NCBI RefSeq assembly: GCF_937128415.1
Contig: NZ_CAKZMJ010000099.1
Span: forward strand, 5,001 to 31,249
Direction of reading: 5' to 3'
From: an uncultured Caldilinea sp.
Lineage (GTDB): Bacteria > Chloroflexota > Anaerolineae > Caldilineales > Caldilineaceae
DNA length: 26,249 nucleotides
The first letter of the stretch is position 1, and every line of letters begins with the position of its first letter. The position numbers and the translations under genes were made by a program. The notes under the pieces are model-generated. The model was not told the DNA's origin, did not search any database, and was given only the letters and a program-made list of their open reading frames with translations. Shown here in pieces: positions 13,922 through 26,249 of this stretch.

Positions 13922-14749
13922 ATGTCCGACATGCGCACCGAAGTGCAGCGCCAGGCGCGCAACGCCATCCTGCAATATGCAATTTTCCGGTGGGAAAGCG
14001 CCGTCGTCATCGCGGTGACGCTGCTCGTCTATTTCCTGGCGCCGGGGCCGTTGGGGCTGCCGCGCGAGCTCTGGCTGGCGTTGGGGCTGATCGGCCTGGG
14101 GCTGATCGTCTACTCCAGCCTGACCGACGCCGAGACGAACGCGCGCGTAATGTTGGAGCTGTTTCAAGAGCAACTCGATCCCAGCCGCATCAAGGATAAG
14201 ACGCTGCGCGCCGAAGTCGAAGAGGCGCTTGAATATCAACGACGCATTGAGATGCAGGTGCGCAAACAGCGCGCCGGGCTGATCCGCGAGCGCCTTGAAG
14301 ACGCCGCCAATCAGATCTCCGACTGGGTGAGCAACATCTACCAGCTCGCCCTGCGGCTCGACGCCTACCTGGCCGACGACCTGCTCACGCGCGACCGCAC
14401 CCGCCTGCCGCAGGACATCCAGCAGCTCAGCGAAAAGCGCGCTCGCGAGCAAAATCCCGACGTCCAGCGCCAGCTCGATGAGGTGATCAGCAGCAAGCAA
14501 AATCAATGGCAGACGCTGCGCCAGCTCGACGCACGCATGAAACAGGCGCAGCTTCAAATGGAACAGAGCCTGACCGCGCTGGGCACCGTCTACGGCCAGG
14601 TGCAGCTGCTCAACGCCGAGGCGATCAACAGCGGTCGCGCCGAACGGTTGCGCAACGACATTCTGGAGCAGGTCAAACGGCTGGATGACCTGGTGAGCAG
14701 CCTCAACGAAGTGTATCGCTACGATGGCTTACAACAACAGATGAATTGA
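13922..14749 (+). CDS. Two-TM coiled-coil membrane protein, unrecognised family
   Basis: A 275-residue protein I cannot assign to a family. Two hydrophobic helices near the N-terminus (about 24-42 and 50-67), separated by a short PGPLGLPREL turn, should form a hairpin that leaves a long C-terminal part in the cytoplasm. That part (about 75-275) is almost entirely charged, Gln/Glu/Arg-rich helix with coiled-coil character. Its arrangement recalls XpaC-type proteins and its helices recall TelA-like stress proteins, but no diagnostic motif is visible. It starts 41 bases after the VWA gene, with no clear ribosome site, and stops 7 bases before the LivK-like gene. Placement suggests a cytoplasmic partner for PspA or a link to the external VWA protein. 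ATGs at 13922 and 13931 are both possible. Confidence 0.7.
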   Translation: MSDMRTEVQRQARNAILQYAIFRWESAVVIAVTLLVYFLAPGPLGLPRELWLALGLIGLGLIVYSSLTDAETNARVMLELFQEQLDPSRIKDKTLRAEVEEALEYQRRIEMQVRKQRAGLIRERLEDAANQISDWVSNIYQLALRLDAYLADDLLTRDRTRLPQDIQQLSEKRAREQNPDVQRQLDEVISSKQNQWQTLRQLDARMKQAQLQMEQSLTALGTVYGQVQLLNAEAINSGRAERLRNDILEQVKRLDDLVSSLNEVYRYDGLQQQMN

Positions 14750-14756
14750 GACGACG

Positions 14757-15899
<1,143 letters not shown>

Positions 15900-15911
15900 A
15901 GCGCATCCGGT

Positions 15912-15976
15912 CCACGAAGGGGCGCGAAGATGCCCGAAAGGGGAAGATAGGAAAGTTTCTTCGTGCGCCTTCGTGG
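15912..15976. repeat. Long inverted repeat between convergent units
   Basis: The arms 15912-15930 (starting CCACGAAGG) and 15958-15976 (ending CCTTCGTGG) match at 17 of 19 positions around a 27-base spacer. The repeat lies 12 bases after the LivK-like stop and 14 bases before the stop of the minus-strand GH18 gene, so it can act as a bidirectional terminator. The sequence resembles degenerate intergenic repeats rather than a canonical U-tailed terminator. Confidence 0.5.
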
Positions 15977-15990
15977 CTCAACCAAGATGG

Positions 15991-18461
<2,471 letters not shown>

Positions 18462-18479
18462 CTCACGCACGGGGCCCGT

Positions 18480-19571
<1,092 letters not shown>

Positions 19572-19584
19572 TCACCTTCCTGTC

Positions 19585-20544
<960 letters not shown>

Positions 20545-20570
20545 GCTTTCACTCCTGAGGAAAACTCATT

Positions 20571-20601
20571 GGGCGACGCAGTGATGGCAACTGCGTCGCC
20601 C
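20571..20601 (-). terminator. Intercistronic hairpin after the sugar-binding protein gene
   Basis: GGGCGACGCAGT (20571-20582) is perfectly complementary to ACTGCGTCGCCC (20590-20601) with a 7-base loop. It lies 13 bases after the binding-protein stop and 26 bases before the permease start. Hairpins here in malE-type operons protect the binding-protein mRNA and cause partial termination, giving more binding protein than permease. Only a short T4 run follows on the minus strand, which fits readthrough. Confidence 0.6.
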
Positions 20602-20614
20602 TGACTCAACTTCC

Positions 20615-22072
<1,458 letters not shown>

Positions 22073-22149
22073 ACGTGAAGTTCTCCTTACTTTGAAAAAC
22101 GATCGACCAAACAATTGTATGTGGACCTGCATCGCCGCTGAACCTTGAT

Positions 22150-23190
<1,041 letters not shown>

Positions 23191-23199
23191 TGGATTCTC

Positions 23200-23213
23200 T
23201 GAAAGCGCTTTCA
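23200..23213. promoter_or_regulatory. LacI-type operator O1
   Basis: TGAAAGCGCTTTCA is a perfect 14-bp palindrome with the central CG characteristic of LacI/GalR-family sites. It lies 9 bases upstream of the regulator's ATG, where a bound repressor would block initiation or elongation. The identical sequence recurs at 23440-23453. Confidence 0.8.
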
Positions 23214-23238
23214 CAGTACGGCAGCGTTTATGCTGATG

Positions 23239-23254
23239 TTCTTGTTCACAAGAA
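23239..23254. promoter_or_regulatory. Second palindrome type in the LacI gene leader
   Basis: TTCTTGT (23239-23245) and ACAAGAA (23248-23254) form a perfect inverted repeat with a 2-base centre (TC). It differs from the TGAAAGCGCTTTCA operators and lacks a CG centre, so it may bind another regulator. Position: 49 bases upstream of the LacI ATG. Confidence 0.4.
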
Positions 23255-23426
23255 TCGACGGATACTCGAAAGACAAAAGCAAACCGATAAATTTACAAAA
23301 CGATCGGGATAAGGGAGCGTCTTTTCTCTGGAAAATGGTTCTAAATGCAACTTGCGCCGACAAAAAAACAATCGACGCATGCGGTGAGATTTTACATCAA
23401 TAATGGAACTTTGTCTTGAGACGATC

Positions 23427-23454
23427 TGAAAGCGTTTTCTGAAAGCGCTTTCAG
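23427..23454. promoter_or_regulatory. LacI-type operators O2/O3 (tandem)
   Basis: CTGAAAGCGCTTTCAG (23439-23454) is a perfect 16-bp palindrome with the same core as the operator at 23200. Immediately beside it, TGAAAGCGTTTTCT (23427-23440) is a degenerate copy; the centres are 13 bases apart. The perfect sites are 240 bases apart centre to centre, so looping between two repressor dimers is possible. Confidence 0.75.
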
Positions 23455-23647
23455 CATAGCAGAGATTTCTTCACTTGTCAACCCCTTTTTAGTTTTCTTC
23501 TTCCAGGATGATGCTCCGGCGCGGGGCCGACCATGAGGAGGCGTCCGTTGCGCCCGGTCAGCCGCATGCGCGCGTTGCCCCTCGTGGGGGAACGCCAGAA
23601 GTTTTTACGAGCCGATCCCTGCCACGCACACGTCGTCTTCCTATGGT

Positions 23648-23751
23648 TTATGATCTGTCGCCGTAATTCAGCAGACGCGCTACAACGTCGCCTCTGGGGA
23701 AGTTGTCATAAAACGCCTGAGCGCTAAATTCAGGGTGAGCTCCGTTGCGCA

Positions 23752-23752
<1 letters not shown>
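23648..23752 (-). CDS. Possible 34-codon ORF coupled to the flavoprotein gene
   Basis: A 34-residue frame (MRNGAHPEFSAQAFYDNF, then RGDVVARLLNYGDRS) whose ATG overlaps the flavoprotein stop as TGATG (23754-23750). That arrangement allows reinitiation. The peptide has balanced, protein-like composition, unlike the Arg-rich frames opposite real genes. No family is recognised. It may be a real small protein, the relic of a longer gene, or chance. Confidence 0.25.
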
Positions 23753-26223
<2,471 letters not shown>

Positions 26224-26249
26224 GGGGAAGCTCTCCTTTGGAAGATGCA

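Larger units (their letters stand above)
23191..23647. other. Regulatory intergenic region of the LacI/sugar operon
   Basis: About 460 bases without a supported gene. It is AT-richer than its surroundings between about 23250 and 23420. It holds three LacI-type sites (23200-23213, 23427-23440, 23440-23453) and a separate palindrome at 23239-23254. No convincing -35/-10 pair was found on the minus strand, though one is expected between the operators. From 23460 to 23647 I see only a low-quality open frame on the plus strand and nothing else recognisable. Confidence 0.6.

Noticed and set aside
22096..22105. AAAACGATCG shared with 23297-23306 as a further operator
   Set aside because: A 10-base match with a CG-containing core but no dyad extension like the main operators; it could be chance.
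23191..23214. GTG start at 23214 for the LacI-family gene
   Set aside because: It would put the start codon inside the perfect operator palindrome and add residues before the usual short N-terminus.
23533..23727. A 64-codon plus-strand open frame
   Set aside because: Arg-rich, with no ribosome site or family, and lying opposite the candidate small ORF. Not supported as a gene.

Overview
The window is GC-rich, gene-dense bacterial DNA. It looks like a Chloroflexota genome (Anaerolineae/Caldilineae type). This rests on overall protein character: Ala/Pro/Gln-rich linkers after the lipobox of the sugar-binding lipoprotein, large ABC sugar-uptake and glycosidase sets, a substrate-binding/VWA fusion protein, and a J-domain/SH3b membrane protein. 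There is no rRNA, tRNA, CRISPR array or intact mobile element, so the taxonomic call is an inference.

Layout, left to right. (1) 1-5742: the 3' part of a PcrA/UvrD helicase cut by the window edge, an AI-2E/PerM-family membrane protein, a convergent membrane-anchored J-domain protein with an external SH3b domain, and a divergent secreted L,D-transpeptidase. (2) 5743-6981: arginase (rocF) with its own sigma70-like promoter, preceded by a perfect 30-nt palindrome and followed by two hairpins. (3) 6982-9599, minus strand: an MDR-type dehydrogenase, and a two-gene unit of a DUF2249 protein and a radical SAM/SPASM protein. (4) 9600-15899, plus strand: a stress-like cassette of pspA, a membrane-anchored substrate-binding-like protein, a homologous substrate-binding domain fused to a VWA domain, a two-TM coiled-coil protein and a LivK-like lipoprotein. 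No ABC permease or ATPase goes with these binding proteins. (5) 15991-23190, minus strand: a carbohydrate regulon of a LacI-type repressor, sugar-binding lipoprotein, two permeases, a clan GH-A glycosidase lipoprotein and a GH18-type secreted protein. Strong LacI-type palindromic operators sit upstream of the repressor. (6) 23752-26223, minus strand: a dimethylglycine/sarcosine dehydrogenase-like flavoprotein with a GcvT half, perhaps followed by a 34-codon ORF coupled through a TGATG overlap.

How the parts fit. Region 5 is a self-contained import-and-degrade operon: secreted hydrolases release sugars, the lipoprotein and permeases import them (the ATPase must come from elsewhere), and the LacI protein probably senses the product. 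Region 4 is the best candidate for a poorly described system. It pairs the cytoplasmic membrane-repair protein PspA with three predicted extracytoplasmic ligand-binding proteins, one carrying an intact MIDAS VWA domain, and a membrane coiled-coil protein that could link the two sides of the membrane.
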